A DNA stretch of 64,000 nucleotides from Climacteris rufus (taxonomy: Eukaryota; Chordata; Aves; Passeriformes; Climacteridae): positions 164,871 through 228,870 of the forward strand of contig VZRZ01005124.1 in NCBI GenBank assembly GCA_013398175.1, read 5' to 3'. Below, piece by piece: positions 39,064 to 50,582 of this stretch. The notes under the pieces were generated by a model. The model was given only the letters and a program-made list of their open reading frames with translations, had not been told where the DNA came from and searched no databases. Numbering within the stretch: position 1 is the stretch's first letter; each line of letters begins with the position of its first letter. Both the position numbers and the translations under genes were made by a program.

Positions 39064-41949
39064 TTAAGCAGAATGAAGGCATTAGGTTCTAGTAAAGTTG
39101 GGCCTAATCCAGAATCTTATTCAGTCCTTTCTGAGTAAGAAACTCAAGTCTGGGCCCAGTATTTTACATTTTTTGCTGTTACTTCTAAATTATTTGTGGT
39201 CTTTGGATTTTTATTTTAGTTTTTTTTAACTTTATGAGAACTCCTTTGCTTTTGTCTAATTTTATCTCTTTATGTGTCACTGTCCAGCATAGCATTAGTT
39301 GAAATTATGTAAGTATACTGCAAATTGAAGTGCATAATTGCTACTGATAATGCAAGAATGATTCCTACAGTTTACAATTAACAGTATATAATGTTCTGTG
39401 CATGGGTTGGATCTATCCCTTTTAACTTCTCCTTTCCAATTCTTTCCAATCCCTGGTCTTGCCGCATCGCAGCCTTTATGAATGTACTGGTTTCGCTGGA
39501 ATCTAGTCCATTCTTCCTTTTGTTTTTCAGACCAGTAAAAATGGGAAGTACTGGATTCTGGTTTCCTCCAAGAAGAGTCAGCGGAACTGGTTAAGACCAA
39601 AATCTGAGGACTTTAGTGGGCAAACATCAGGTGTGCATTGAACAGAGGCTTCTTTAATCCTGCTTTAAGTATATGCTTCTTTAAAAATAGTATTATATAT
39701 GAGCTTTTGTGTAACATGTGTGTTATATTTGATACTGCATTTAATCATTCATCCTTCAGTTGTGAAAGCACCAGTAAGAATGTGGATTTTAAGTGATAAT
39801 ATGTTGAGACACAAACAGGCATTAGTACTCATAAAATTCTTTCAGCTGGTCTTTGGAAAATTTAATATTTGAGGATCAGTGGTTTTTTAAGTTTTATCTC
39901 CATTGCTCAGTCTGTATATCCACACCCCAAAAAAAAAGAAAAAAGTAATTTGCTATTCAGAGATCAATACTGAAGTTCTTAGTTGCTTCACCGATTGAAA
40001 AATGGTACTGAGATAAGAGTGCATATGTGCTTTTTAATAAATTGCTGTCATTGTCAAAGATTGGATCCACACTATATTTGTTCTAATGATGCATTTTTAA
40101 GGACACTTAAACACAGTTCAAAGTCAGCTTAATTAGTTATGATCACAGAGGAACAAAACCTGAATTCTTCATCCCTGTGAATGTTCTGACTAATACAGCA
40201 GCTAGGTTACCTGAAGTTTCAGGGAAGGTAACAGGAATGTTATATTGGCCTGAATGGATGGATGGCCTCGAGCCTGAGGTGTGATCTTTGCCCTGAGAAA
40301 AGGAAAGAGAAGTCGTCAGTTGTTAATTTAACACAAGCTTAATATCCTGCTTCACAACAAACACTTCTTCTGACATCACATCAGACCCTGCAGACCACCT
40401 TTCTGCATGGCCTAATATCCTGCATCTCTCCAGCTTGATGCATGATGAGCTCCTCCCCACCAGCCGCAGTGTTACCAGCTCACCCCTATCCTCATGTCCT
40501 TAGATATTCCCAACCCCTGTGCAGCACTCCCTGAGCCTCCCTAGCCCCACATCCCCAGCCTGGTTCTGTCCACTGTCCTTCCCTGTGGCAGCTCATCCTC
40601 CCTCCCTGTATCTTACCAGCTGTCCCCGCTTCCCTTGTCACTGGCTGGGCACAGAGTCCCCTTGCTGCTGAGCTCTGGACCCAGTATGGTCAAAGTAGCC
40701 CCACTCCCCTGCAGCAGATTGTTGAGGCAGTTCCCTTGCCCTTTCTGCTGATCTGGCCTGCCTTGTCTCAGGCCAAGTCTGGATTTGGCAGAAGGGACAA
40801 AGGGGCTGGAGCCTCTTGTACCCCATTGGGGCTCTAAGTGCCCTGGCCATGCAGCAAAGGCTGTGATGCTGTGCTCTCAGCTCTGTGGTGGGTCTCATGA
40901 AGGTACCTGAGTGGTACGAAAATTGCCTGTGCAAGATCAGGCTGGATTTTCTTTCCTCCCCCCTGAACTTCATTTGTCAGGAGAGATTAGGCTAAAACAA
41001 AATTTCATTCTACATTCAGGCCAATATGTGTTGAAGACCAGTGTGTTCATTAGCAGAAAAGCAAAATTAATTTTATTATCAGATTTTCATTAAAGCTTAT
41101 ATTGAAAAATAAAAATACTTCAATCCACAAATATATCACAACTTCGATGTGAATCAGACCTTTCCTTTGATTACCTTGGTGGCTTCATTGAAGTCTTTGG
41201 AACTGGTCTTCATTTACTTTTATTGAAGAAAATTATTGCTCCCAGGTCTCCAAACAACTGCACCACTTTTTCACTTATGAACTAGATTGTTGATTATGAG
41301 ACAGAGAATAAAATTAAGCTGATACTTTGAAGACCTGTGCATTTTCCCACTCATGGAATTGAAGTCTTCAGGCTTCATCCCACGAGTGGGAATGGGTCTG
41401 AGACAAAACGTAAATCAAGAGTCCTTAAAGAAACACCTTTTCTGTCACTGTGTATCTTTAAAAGAGGTGTTTCTTTATAAAATTTGAGAGAATAAAGGTG
41501 GTCTTATGAAACTGCTTGTTTTAAAGAAGTAGCATAGTTTAACCTGTTGTTCAAGGACTTCAGGGTTGTAAGGAAGCAAATTTCCATCTTGGTGTGCCAG
41601 TACTTCTCTCTTCCTCTAAAGACAAGGGAAAAGTTATGGGGAGGAGGGAGGAAAAGGCATTGACAAAGACAGGCTCTGTGTACACGTTTCAAGTGGAGAT
41701 CTCAGACTGAAGATTTCTTAAAATGCAGACATTTAAAGAGGCACATCCCCTTCTTCCTCTCTCTGCTTCTCCAGCCTTCCTGTCCTGCCATGCATTGAGG
41801 AAAACACAGGCCCTCCTTCCTTCTCACTTTCTTCAAGGACTATGCTGAGGCACTTGCAAGGACCGTGTAGTTTTCCCCGCAGCACACCTGGACACTGCTG
41901 TCCTCTCCTCTCCGGAGCAGTTGGCTCTCTCTGTCTCTGCTGAGCCTCA

Positions 41950-42440
41950 GCAGGGATGAGAGGACAGCTAAGGCCAGGCGCAGGCTCCCTCCCAGCTATC
42001 CAGCCTCCCTCACTGCCAGCAGGGAAGAGCCCCATTTGTTTTCCGGGGAGGCTGCATTGGGCTGGAGCAGCTGCAGCCTGGTGGTGCCTGCCCGGCTCCA
42101 GCTGCCCCGCTCCACCTGTCCCAGCAGCTGCGTCTCCGCGGCCCTGCTGCCGGGGCTGTGGCGCTGCCCGGCTGCCGAGCCTGGGCCTGGCTGCTGCCCG
42201 GCCGTGGTGCTGCCCAGCCCAGCCGCTCCTCGCAGCTGCCCCTGGCAGAGACCAGAGCGGACAGCAGCTGCCAGCCAGGGGGGTGGGTGGTGGCACTTTT
42301 GAGGGAGAAAGGCCAAATTTTGGGGCTTTCCCGCCCTGCCAAATGCTTGCATTGAGTGCTGTCCTCCCGCTGCTCTCCTTGTCCCCGCTGCCGCAGACCT
42401 CACGCTCCACCCTTCCCATAGTGGGTAGCACTGGATTTTG
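41950..42440. other. GC-rich island upstream of the PLAG1 coding exon
   Basis: This is the most GC-rich part of the window outside MOS. I counted about 15 CpGs in 42001-42300, 11 of them within 42121-42240. Long open frames on both strands cross it (plus 41956-42450, 164 codons; minus 42539-41733, whose first codon is GTG and whose first ATG gives 228 codons), as expected where stop codons are rare. The peptides are low-complexity, rich in Ala, Gly and Pro. It may be an internal promoter or regulatory element about 1.1 kb before the first coding exon. Confidence 0.45.
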
Positions 42441-43058
42441 GTATCTGTAGTAGCAGTTGTGTTCCAATGATGAAGAAAAGCTGTCAGCCACCCCTGACAA
42501 AGGAGGGCTGTTGAGTGCCCTGTGATGGCAGGTGCCCACTATATGCCACTATATGATACCAGATGACGAGTTTAAAGCTGCTCACCCACAAGTCAGACAT
42601 AAGGGCCACGTCATGCACCTCCTGACACTGAAAGCCTCTGGTTTAGCTCAGTTTGTCATGCCACAGGGGCAGGACTAGGAGCCTCCATCCTGATCTAGCC
42701 CGAGTCTGAACTCTTACAGCCCTCATGTCTTGCAGGATAGCATGAGGAGAGTGGGGGTCTTCAGCACCGGGCTGATAAAACCCTGATCTATCTAATCTAT
42801 CCCTAATCTAGGGGGTTTCTGTCATTAATACATCAAGTCTCTGTTAGCAGAGGGTAAGTTTACAGGAGAATTTCACCTATTAGGCATCATTGGCAGTGCG
42901 TGCATTTTGCTAGAGTAGGTGCGTAGGTGTGCACAGGGAGGAAGTACATCTGAGAGGGAACATGAGCTTTGCCCTCCATACTGTCAGCATGGGTACTGCC
43001 ACGTTTTGTGCAGGTTTTCCAATATTTTGAGTCTTACAGACTTTCACTTTGATAGTGG

Positions 43059-43091
43059 CGTGTGCATGTGTGCATGTGTGCGTGCGTGCAG
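43059..43091 (+). repeat. TG/CATG alternating purine-pyrimidine repeat
   Basis: A run of TGTG, CATG and CGTG units, imperfect but strictly alternating for most of its length. It is of the kind that can adopt Z-DNA and is often polymorphic in length. It lies about 360 bases before the PLAG1 leader acceptor. Confidence 0.8.
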
Positions 43092-43449
43092 ATGTCTGTG
43101 CAAACACCACAGGCGCGGCTGTAATTCCTTTGAAATCTGAAGCTGCCAAAAGGTGCCTGGGTAGGTAGGCTCTTTGCTTGATGCCTCCCTTAATCTGACA
43201 GAAACTTTGCTGTTCTCCATGAGTGTTTGAGGGGAAGGTTGTAAGGTGTGATTTCAGGGCATATGTGGATCTGTTCATCCTGAGCAATGCGTTTTAAGAG
43301 TTGCAGCAAATAGTGTAAAGAAACCTGTAGGTATTACATTAGACCAGCTGAACCTAATTTTAAGTTTTATTCAGAAGCATCACATAGCAAGTAAACTTCA
43401 AAATCTAAGTTTAGTTACAAACTAGTTGTTTCTTATTTTTTTTTTCCAG

Positions 43450-43566
43450 TCCCCTTTTGCTTTCTTTTACGACCACATGAAACTTGAGAAGCCATCTAAA
43501 GCTAAATCATTTAGTGGAGTTGGGCAATTCCCAAGTGTCCAACAAGAAGGCCTGGTTTAGGCTGCG
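43450..43566 (+). other. PLAG1: PLAG1 5' UTR part of the first coding exon
   Basis: A strong 3' splice site, a long T-rich tract ending CCAG at 43446-43449, precedes this 117-base untranslated part. An in-frame TAG at 43558-43560 stands two codons before the start, so the protein cannot extend upstream within this exon. This agrees with the known PLAG1 layout, in which the first exons are untranslated. The acceptor is inferred from sequence only. Confidence 0.75.
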
Positions 43567-43808
43567 ATGGCCACTGTCATTCCTGGTGATTTGTCAGAAG
43601 TAAGAGATACCCAGAAAGTCCCTTCAGGGAAACGTAAGCGTGGTGAAACCAAACCAAGAAAAAACTTTCCTTGCCAACTGTGTGACAAGGCCTTTAACAG
43701 TGTTGAGAAATTAAAGGTTCACTCATACTCTCACACAGGAGAGAGGCCCTACAAGTGCACACAACAAGACTGCACCAAGGCCTTTGTTTCTAAGTACAAA
43801 TTACTAAG
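43567..43808 (+). CDS. PLAG1: PLAG1 zinc-finger transcription factor, coding exon 1 (residues 1-80 and part of 81)
   Basis: PLAG1 is a nuclear C2H2 zinc-finger activator of growth genes such as IGF2; in mammals its overexpression causes salivary adenomas, and variants near it affect body size. This exon starts at ATG in good context (G at -3, G at +4), with an in-frame stop just upstream. It encodes a basic nuclear-localisation stretch (KRKR, residues 22-25), finger 1 (C36, C39, H52, H56) and most of finger 2 (C64, C69). The exon ends with AG before GTATTA at 43809, so codon 81 (Arg) is split across the intron. Residue 80 is Leu (CTA), where I recall Gln in mammals. It joins 44400-45663 to give 501 residues, against about 500 in human. 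Confidence 0.97.
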
Positions 43809-44399
43809 GTATTAAACTCTATTTATCTTTCAGATTATATTATCTATTTTATGTTGGCCGTGTTAAGCCGTGTAAAAGTATATATTTCTGTACGCCTTCA
43901 GCTGATTGCAGAGAGGATGTGTTAATTAAAGTAGCCATTGGATTGTTTTTAGAATTCTAAATTACCTAAGTTTGCAAGCTAATGTCTTTGGTTTTGTTTC
44001 TTAATTTGTTTTCTGCTTTTGTTTTCTGTTTGTTTTTGTTTTGTTTTGTTTTGTTTTTAATGAGCGTAGAATTTTCATTTGTATAAGGAATTGTCACAAG
44101 AAAAAGAGTATGGACTGAAAGTTCTTTGGCTATGGACTTTTACACGAGTACTTTCATACTTGCCCATATACCCCTGTTACAGTAGCTAAAACCCACCAAA
44201 ACTAAAGTGTCGATTTAAGAGAAATGGCTCACGTTTTGCTATATTTAAATTTGTTGAACTGTCTTTGTAGTGTCATGCTTTCAGATAAAAGGTTCTGTTG
44301 CAAAGCAGCCCTTAGTGTAGTATTTAGCTGCCATTAAAAAATGAGCACGTGTGTTTTTTGATCAAAATAATTACTTACAGAATATATCTGTGTTTAAAG
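43809..44399 (+). other. PLAG1: PLAG1 intron between the two coding exons
   Basis: The intron is 591 bases, begins GTATTA and ends TTTAAAG, a GT-AG intron in phase 2. Splicing here restores finger 2, joining AG to G to make the Arg codon followed by His82 and Met83. It contains a T-rich stretch with repeated TTTTG units near 44015-44058. The acceptor has a poor pyrimidine tract; joining at AG 44398-44399 is the only choice that keeps the family protein sequence. Confidence 0.93.
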
Positions 44400-45663
44400 G
44401 CATATGGCTACTCATTCTCCTGAGAAAACCCACAAGTGTAATTATTGTGAGAAAATGTTTCACCGAAAAGATCACCTAAAGAATCACCTACATACACACA
44501 ATCCCAACAAAGAGGCCTTTAAGTGTGAAGAATGTGGAAAGAACTACAATACCAAGCTTGGGTTCAAACGTCACCTGGCTTTGCATGCTGCAACAAGTGG
44601 TGACCTCACCTGTAAGGTATGTTTGCAGACTTTTGAAAGCACAGGAGTGCTGCTGGAGCACCTAAAAACTCATGCAGGCAAGTCATCGGGTGGAGTGAAG
44701 GAGAAAAAGCACCAGTGTGAACACTGTGATCGTCGGTTCTACACCCGAAAGGATGTCCGCAGACACATGGTAGTGCACACTGGAAGAAAGGACTTCCTCT
44801 GTCAGTACTGTGCACAGAGATTTGGGCGGAAGGATCACCTCACGCGCCACATGAAGAAAAGTCACAACCAAGAACTTTTGAAGGTCAAAACAGAGCCAAT
44901 GGACCTTCTAGATCCCTTTACCTGCAATGTTTCTGTGCCTATTAAGGATGAGCTGCTTCCAGTGATGTCTTTACCTTCCAGTGAACTGACATCAAAGCCA
45001 TTTACAAACACTTTGCAATTAAATCTCTACAACACTCAGATTCAGTCCATGCAGAGTTCTGCATCTGCACACCAAATGGTTGCCACATCATTACCATTGG
45101 GAATGCCTTGTCCAATAGATATGGAGTCTGTCCACCCTTCTCACCAGCTATCGTTGAAATACCCGCTCGGTACTACCTCATACGCAATTTCTATGCCTGA
45201 AAAAGAACAGCCATTGAAAGGGGAAATTGAAAGTTACTTAATGGAGTTGCAAAGTGGTATGCCTTCTTCATCCCAGGATTCTCAAGCATCTTCATCAAAA
45301 CTAGGGCTGGATCCACAAGTAGGGCCACTAGATGATGGGTCTGGGGAAGTTTCCCTTTCCAAGGGCTCCGTTCCTATTAGCGAACCTCTAAACGCCCCAT
45401 CATTGGACTTCTCTCAGCTGTTCAACTTCATACCTGTAAATGGCCCTCCCTATAATCCTTCTGTTTCAGTGGGAAACCTCGGAATGAGTTATACGCAAGA
45501 GGAGGCACATTCTTCTATGACTCAGCTTCCACCACAAACCCAGGATCCACAAGATCCTAGCAATAGTATAGGTCTTGGGTCTCTGCACTCATTGTCAGCA
45601 GCTTTCACAAGCAGTCTAAGCACAACCACCACCCTACCACGATTTCATCAAGCTTTCCAATAG
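44400..45663 (+). CDS. PLAG1: PLAG1 zinc-finger transcription factor, coding exon 2 (residues 81-501)
   Basis: This exon completes finger 2 (H82, H86) and encodes fingers 3 to 7, with zinc ligands at C94/C97/H110/H114, C123/C126/H139/H143, C152/C155/H168/H172, C187/C190/H203/H207 and C215/C218/H231/H236. All seven fingers keep their ligands, so DNA binding should be intact. The region after residue 237 is Ser/Pro/Gln-rich, the known transactivation part of the family. Lys244 (VKTEP) and Lys263 (IKDE) fit the two SUMO sites described in mammalian PLAG1. The protein ends ...PRFHQAFQ before TAG. ATG at 44404 is Met83, the start of the known shorter isoform lacking residues 1-82. PLAGL1 and PLAGL2 are the alternatives, but the sequence and the MOS neighbour favour PLAG1. 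Confidence 0.98.
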
Positions 45664-48458
45664 GATGTACAAAGCTGGCTTGTTACTGTCTATTTGTAGA
45701 AATGCCTTAGGTGACCATTTTTAACTTAGTGCCTACTATAAGACATTATAAATTCTCTGCTTTTGTACAGTACCAATCTCATGAAGCCAGTAAGAAATTT
45801 AAATTAACTTTTTAAAAATGTTTTGAAAGTGTTTATTCTCAGCTGTGTTTACTTTGTTTTTTTTTTAAACAGTCTCATTGTATTGTTTTCATTTTCACTG
45901 CCAATTTACACATTTAAAATGTCCAGTAGAAAGTCATCCCAAGCAGACTCTCAACACTCATACCTTTTTTATAACTTTTTCAACCACAGCAGCTATTCTG
46001 TTTTATTGATGTCAGTGGTAGAACTGCCACTTCTACCTTTCAATATATTTTACTATTTGCAAATAATCCATTTAAAATATATATCACAAAGATTCCTGAA
46101 GATTTGGGAAAAAAATTCTCCAGTCTGTTTCCAAACAAATCCTCTTCTCAAATGCTGACACATCTGACCTGTTCTATAATGACAAATCTAAATTTTAAAA
46201 ATAAATATGGAATTCAGATTTTTCTGAAAACTTGTGTGTGTATATATAGAAGTCCATATATACACATGTACATATATATAGCATTTTGACTTGTATTGAA
46301 GTCATTAAAAAAGTTGTTAAGAATTTTGCCATTTTCTGGCTTAAATTTTTGTGGCCTGTTATGGATAACAGAAGAAAAAAATTAGTTTAATTCTCTAAAA
46401 TCATGTCTGAACAGAAGTTCGACAGAGAATCTCTGCTTGCCTAAATGACAAATGTTTCAAGTTGAATTTGGAACTGTGTTGTTGTGCTTTCGTGACTCTG
46501 GTATAGGGAAACAGGCAAAATTAATGGCTGATCTTGAAATATAAAAGTGTTGTATTGTAGTAATGCAGAATATTTTGTCGCAGTTTTTGTTTTACTTCTT
46601 AACTTGCTGATTTTTCTCTTTAGTAGCATAGAAAGTGTACTGCATAGGAATCTTCCAGTAGTGTATTCACATTTGTAGGCATCAGTCTTCTCCCAGCTAC
46701 CACCACCAAAGGGTGGATCAAGTCCAGCCAGAAAGTGTGTATCTATTTTTCAGTTCAAAACTAGTATGCAGTCAGAAAGTGAATGTAAATTTGCAACTAC
46801 CAGTTTGTTTGGTTTTGTTTTGTTTTTATTGGAATGATCTTTTCAGTTGTGTTACATGGTGTGTTATGTCCTCCTAAGCAACAAGTTAGATGTTAATCAC
46901 ACTTTCTACACCTGGGTACTTGGTTAGGGACTTTTTGCCCATTGCCAAGATTTAAAGACAGGACTCTTAGGAGTGAAGTAAAAGCATATTGCTTACACCA
47001 CTTTTACCTAATGCAATATATTCTATTCCCCAACCCCTAATAACCAAAAGAGGAAAAAAAACCCTAAAAAAACAACCAACCCTGTGATGCATAAAAGCAA
47101 ACTAGATTTGCTGTAATTCAACAATAACCTTGTTTTCCTTGTCATTTTTGTACAAGGAATTAAAAAATAGAAATAAAGTACATTAGTATCTCTCAACCAA
47201 TAATGAGGATTCACACAAGGTTTTAAGTGGTTAAACTAAACATACTTCACAGAAACAAAAGTTGCTCCCATTAAAGGAGCTCATGCTCCGGATGTTTTAT
47301 CAGTAGCTCCTACTGGTTTTTTTAATTCTAGGAGCAATATGCAGGTGTAGTTTTACTATTTTATACATATGTGTATTTAAATTTTATTACTGAAAGATAA
47401 CATTTTTATAAATGTGTTTGTGTTCCAAAGGCATTAAAATAAGGATGTATTAATAAGGAGAATACCTTTTGAAATTCTGCAAACTACTCCTAGATTTTGG
47501 GTTTAGGAGCATGTTATCTCAGAGTGGGCGTTTAGCTCTGCTTCACGACTGCTTCCTCTGGTTTCTGTGAAACAGATTGCTCGCTTACTTACATCTTTAG
47601 TTGAATGATTTGTTCAATATTGCTTTTTTTCCCTTCACCTTTCTAAAGGAAAGAAAAACACAGATGAACAGAGCACAATCTGAATGCAACCGAATGTAAC
47701 TCTAGTTTAAATGAGCAACCATAACGCGTCTAAGAAAAACTTGAGTTTATTCTCAATCCTTTTAATTGATCTGAGATGAAGATAAATGGACTTAATTCCT
47801 CCAGTGGGCTATATCCTGCCAGGAGTCGAGCATCTGCAACTTTCCCTGCAGCAGAGGAAGGCTGTGAGTGCTCAGCATCCTGCAGCTGGCCCAGCAGCAT
47901 GGCCAGGCAGCACTGCCCTCCCTGGGCAGCCTCAGGCACACAGATTTCCAGTCCATAGCCACTGTTCATCAGCCTCAGCTGCCGAACGACTTCATTAAAA
48001 AACAAAACCCACAGACATTTTGCCAACACCCATTTTCTTAGTGAGTAGCCAGAACCCTTATGTACTTTGTTCGTGCCTTAGCTTTCTGAGAAGGGATTGA
48101 CATTTCACTTTGGAGTTAGATGTACATTTCACTTGAGAAATAGGGACCTCAGACAAGATATTGAACCTCATTCAGTCAGGGTTTCGGTGGGTGGCTGCAC
48201 CCAGCGTGTTTGCAGCTGACCTAGGATGTAGGGTAACGTGGAAGCAGACTGGCCCTGTAAGCAATAACAACACCACCAGAGTGCTTTTGAGCATCACTTA
48301 GGCAGAGTGAATATTGGCCACTACTAAACCATCAATTTTTAAACCCCATTTTCTTGATTTCACATGGATTCTTAGTGGGAGGGGGGAGGGCTGGCTGATC
48401 ATGCACCACTCTTTGTGCAACTTCTAAACTTCTAGTAAGGTTGTTTTGTTGGTTTTTG

Positions 48459-48476
48459 TTTTTTTTTTTTTTTTTT
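48459..48476 (+). repeat. T homopolymer of 18 bases
   Basis: An uninterrupted T run within the inferred PLAG1 3' UTR, following a T/G-rich stretch. It is likely to vary in length and to be error-prone in sequencing. Confidence 0.9.
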
Positions 48477-50576
48477 AATTTATATATTTTTGTGTACTTG
48501 TTGCTTGTGCTTTATTTAGTAGTAAATTCTGGAATAGAGTGATTTATTGTTAATTTGGCAGTAGCGGTTTTTAAAAACCATATACTGACTGAAACATGAG
48601 CCAGAGCTGATTGCTTTATTAAGCTAATAATGAATGTTAAGAGTACATATTTTCAGGATCATTTGCCTAGTGAGCTAAACTTGTATTATAGGCCAATATT
48701 TTTTAAAATAAAGCTTGGTCAACCTCTATGTTACACATATTACAAGATATAGCACTTTCAAAAAGAAAACCTAAACCTTTTAAGAAAATTTCTTACAGGT
48801 TATGCTTTTTATTATAAAACCTTTTATTATAATTTCTTTCAAGTGCCATTAGATTACATATATGTAGGCCTTTGGTATAATGCTTTGTGTACAAAATGGT
48901 AGACATTGTAATTTTAAACAGGTACATTTTTACAGTGTTTTCTTATCAATTTGCTATATTGCACAGAACCAGTGTGTCTTTCTTAAGGGTTTTACAATGG
49001 TTTTTACTAGGTTTACATGTTTCAAACTACACTGTCTTCTACTGCCATTTTGAATACCAGTCAAAAACGATTAGGAGTTTGTCCTCACCATTTGCAAACT
49101 GTGTCCTCTGGAGTTCTTGATGGTAAACTTTGTCAAAAATATTTAACATGCAGTATTTGATACAGAATTTTTTTTATCATATCCTATCATCGCTATGCTG
49201 CTGTCTGAAGTTAACTTAGGGCCTGATCCTAGGTTGAGGGGATCCTGCATCCTTTGTTATGTCTGTCTCATACACTGGTTTAGCAGCTTCTCCTGTATTC
49301 TTCTCAGTCTATAGGTAAGCCTCTGAAATATATGTACTTATCTGGTATGTAGTAAACCATTATAGGCTTAGCTGCCCATCCTGCTTTCCCCCAGTGTACA
49401 GTTTAAACCACAGCTTACTTAGCATCATGCTCAAATTACAAGTAACGCCACAGCAGTTCAAAATGTGCTTGGGTAGTCCCAAAGCTTTTATGCAATAAGG
49501 GTGTCTTACTTTTGTTGGAAGGCAGTGTCTTTTGATAACAGTTATCTAGCCCTGGAAGTGACACAGAACTATTGCTATCATATGTAAACACTTTTCAGTA
49601 TAAGCTTCAGTGGTACAGTTGAACCAGAGTGAATGTTTATCTCCTCAGAAACACTCCTGCAATATTGTTATATTGGATCATGCTGCTAATGTAACTTGGG
49701 ATACAACTCCTCTCATGGTGCTACAAACCTCCCTGTCTCATTCAGATGTATTTTTACCCATAGAAAAGAAAAGGACTATACTAGACCTATAGTTGTATGA
49801 TATATTTTTATACTGTGACTTAATTTGTCATTAATGAATTTTGTGCAACACCACAATGTATTCATATGCACTTGCAAAAGTAAAATTTTGGACATGCAAA
49901 TTTAAACGCTGACAAGCCCAGCTCTTGTTCACAAAAATAGGTGACTGCTAGTTAATGTTAAATGTGGGCTTTTTATATGGTGTGGAGTGAAGGACATGCT
50001 ATATATTACTAAAAGCCTTTGAATTTAGACAAAAACTGGGAAGAGTATATTGGGGAATGATGACACACCCAAACCTGACTCGGATTGCTGAAATTATATT
50101 TTTAGCTAGTGGAAAAGTTGTTTGGACTTGTATGCTAAAATGTTTTTAATGATAAAAGTTTTGAGTCAAAAAAATAGAGAAAAAAAAAAGAACACAAGCC
50201 CTGCATTCCAGACTGAATTTGTATATGTTTCTTGCATTTAAAATTTGCTATCCTGTGATATGGGAAATTGAGTTGCTTATCATGTATATGTACTTTAAAA
50301 TGTATTCACAAACTACTGTTGTATTTGTATAAAATATAGACAAAAAGATTGCATATATATTTTTGTGTATAAGCTCTGTAAAATAGCAATCACATTATGA
50401 AGCTGCAGCAGAACTTCATTTTAAACATTCACATCCAAAGAAACAGACTATTTATTGTCCACATACCCTGATTATAAAATATACCTTGCTGCTATTAAAC
50501 AATAGTGCTGCAGCTTCTTGTGGCCTACAGTGTTATGTTTGCTGTACAAAAATATGTGAACTCCACAAAATATATC

Positions 50577-50582
50577 AATAAA
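50577..50582 (+). promoter_or_regulatory. PLAG1: Candidate distal PLAG1 polyadenylation signal
   Basis: An AATAAA hexamer followed by a T/G-containing stretch (ATGGTTTTAGTTAATG) about 15 bases downstream, in AT-rich sequence that fits a 3' UTR end. It would give a 3' UTR of about 4.9 kb. Closer hexamers at 46200, 47172 and 48707 are possible alternatives. Confidence 0.5.

Larger units (their letters stand above)
35666..43449. other. Non-coding DNA upstream of the PLAG1 coding exons
   Basis: Holds a CpG-dense patch at about 36290-36586, an unexplained open frame at 38554-39063, a C-rich pyrimidine stretch at 40440-40640, a GC-rich island at 41950-42440 and a TG-type alternating repeat at 43059-43091. 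Untranslated PLAG1 exons may lie here, but none can be fixed from the sequence alone. Confidence 0.4.

Noticed and set aside
39541..39564. Similarity between 39541-39564 and 42421-42444 (19 of 24 bases, both reading GSTGFW)
   Set aside because: The flanks show no similarity, so a shared repeat or exon duplication is not supported. Probably chance.
41733..42539. 268-codon minus-strand open frame in the GC-rich island
   Set aside because: Its first codon is GTG, the peptide is low-complexity Ala/Gly/Pro/Gln sequence, and the opposite strand is also open for 164 codons. GC-rich DNA with few stop codons explains it.
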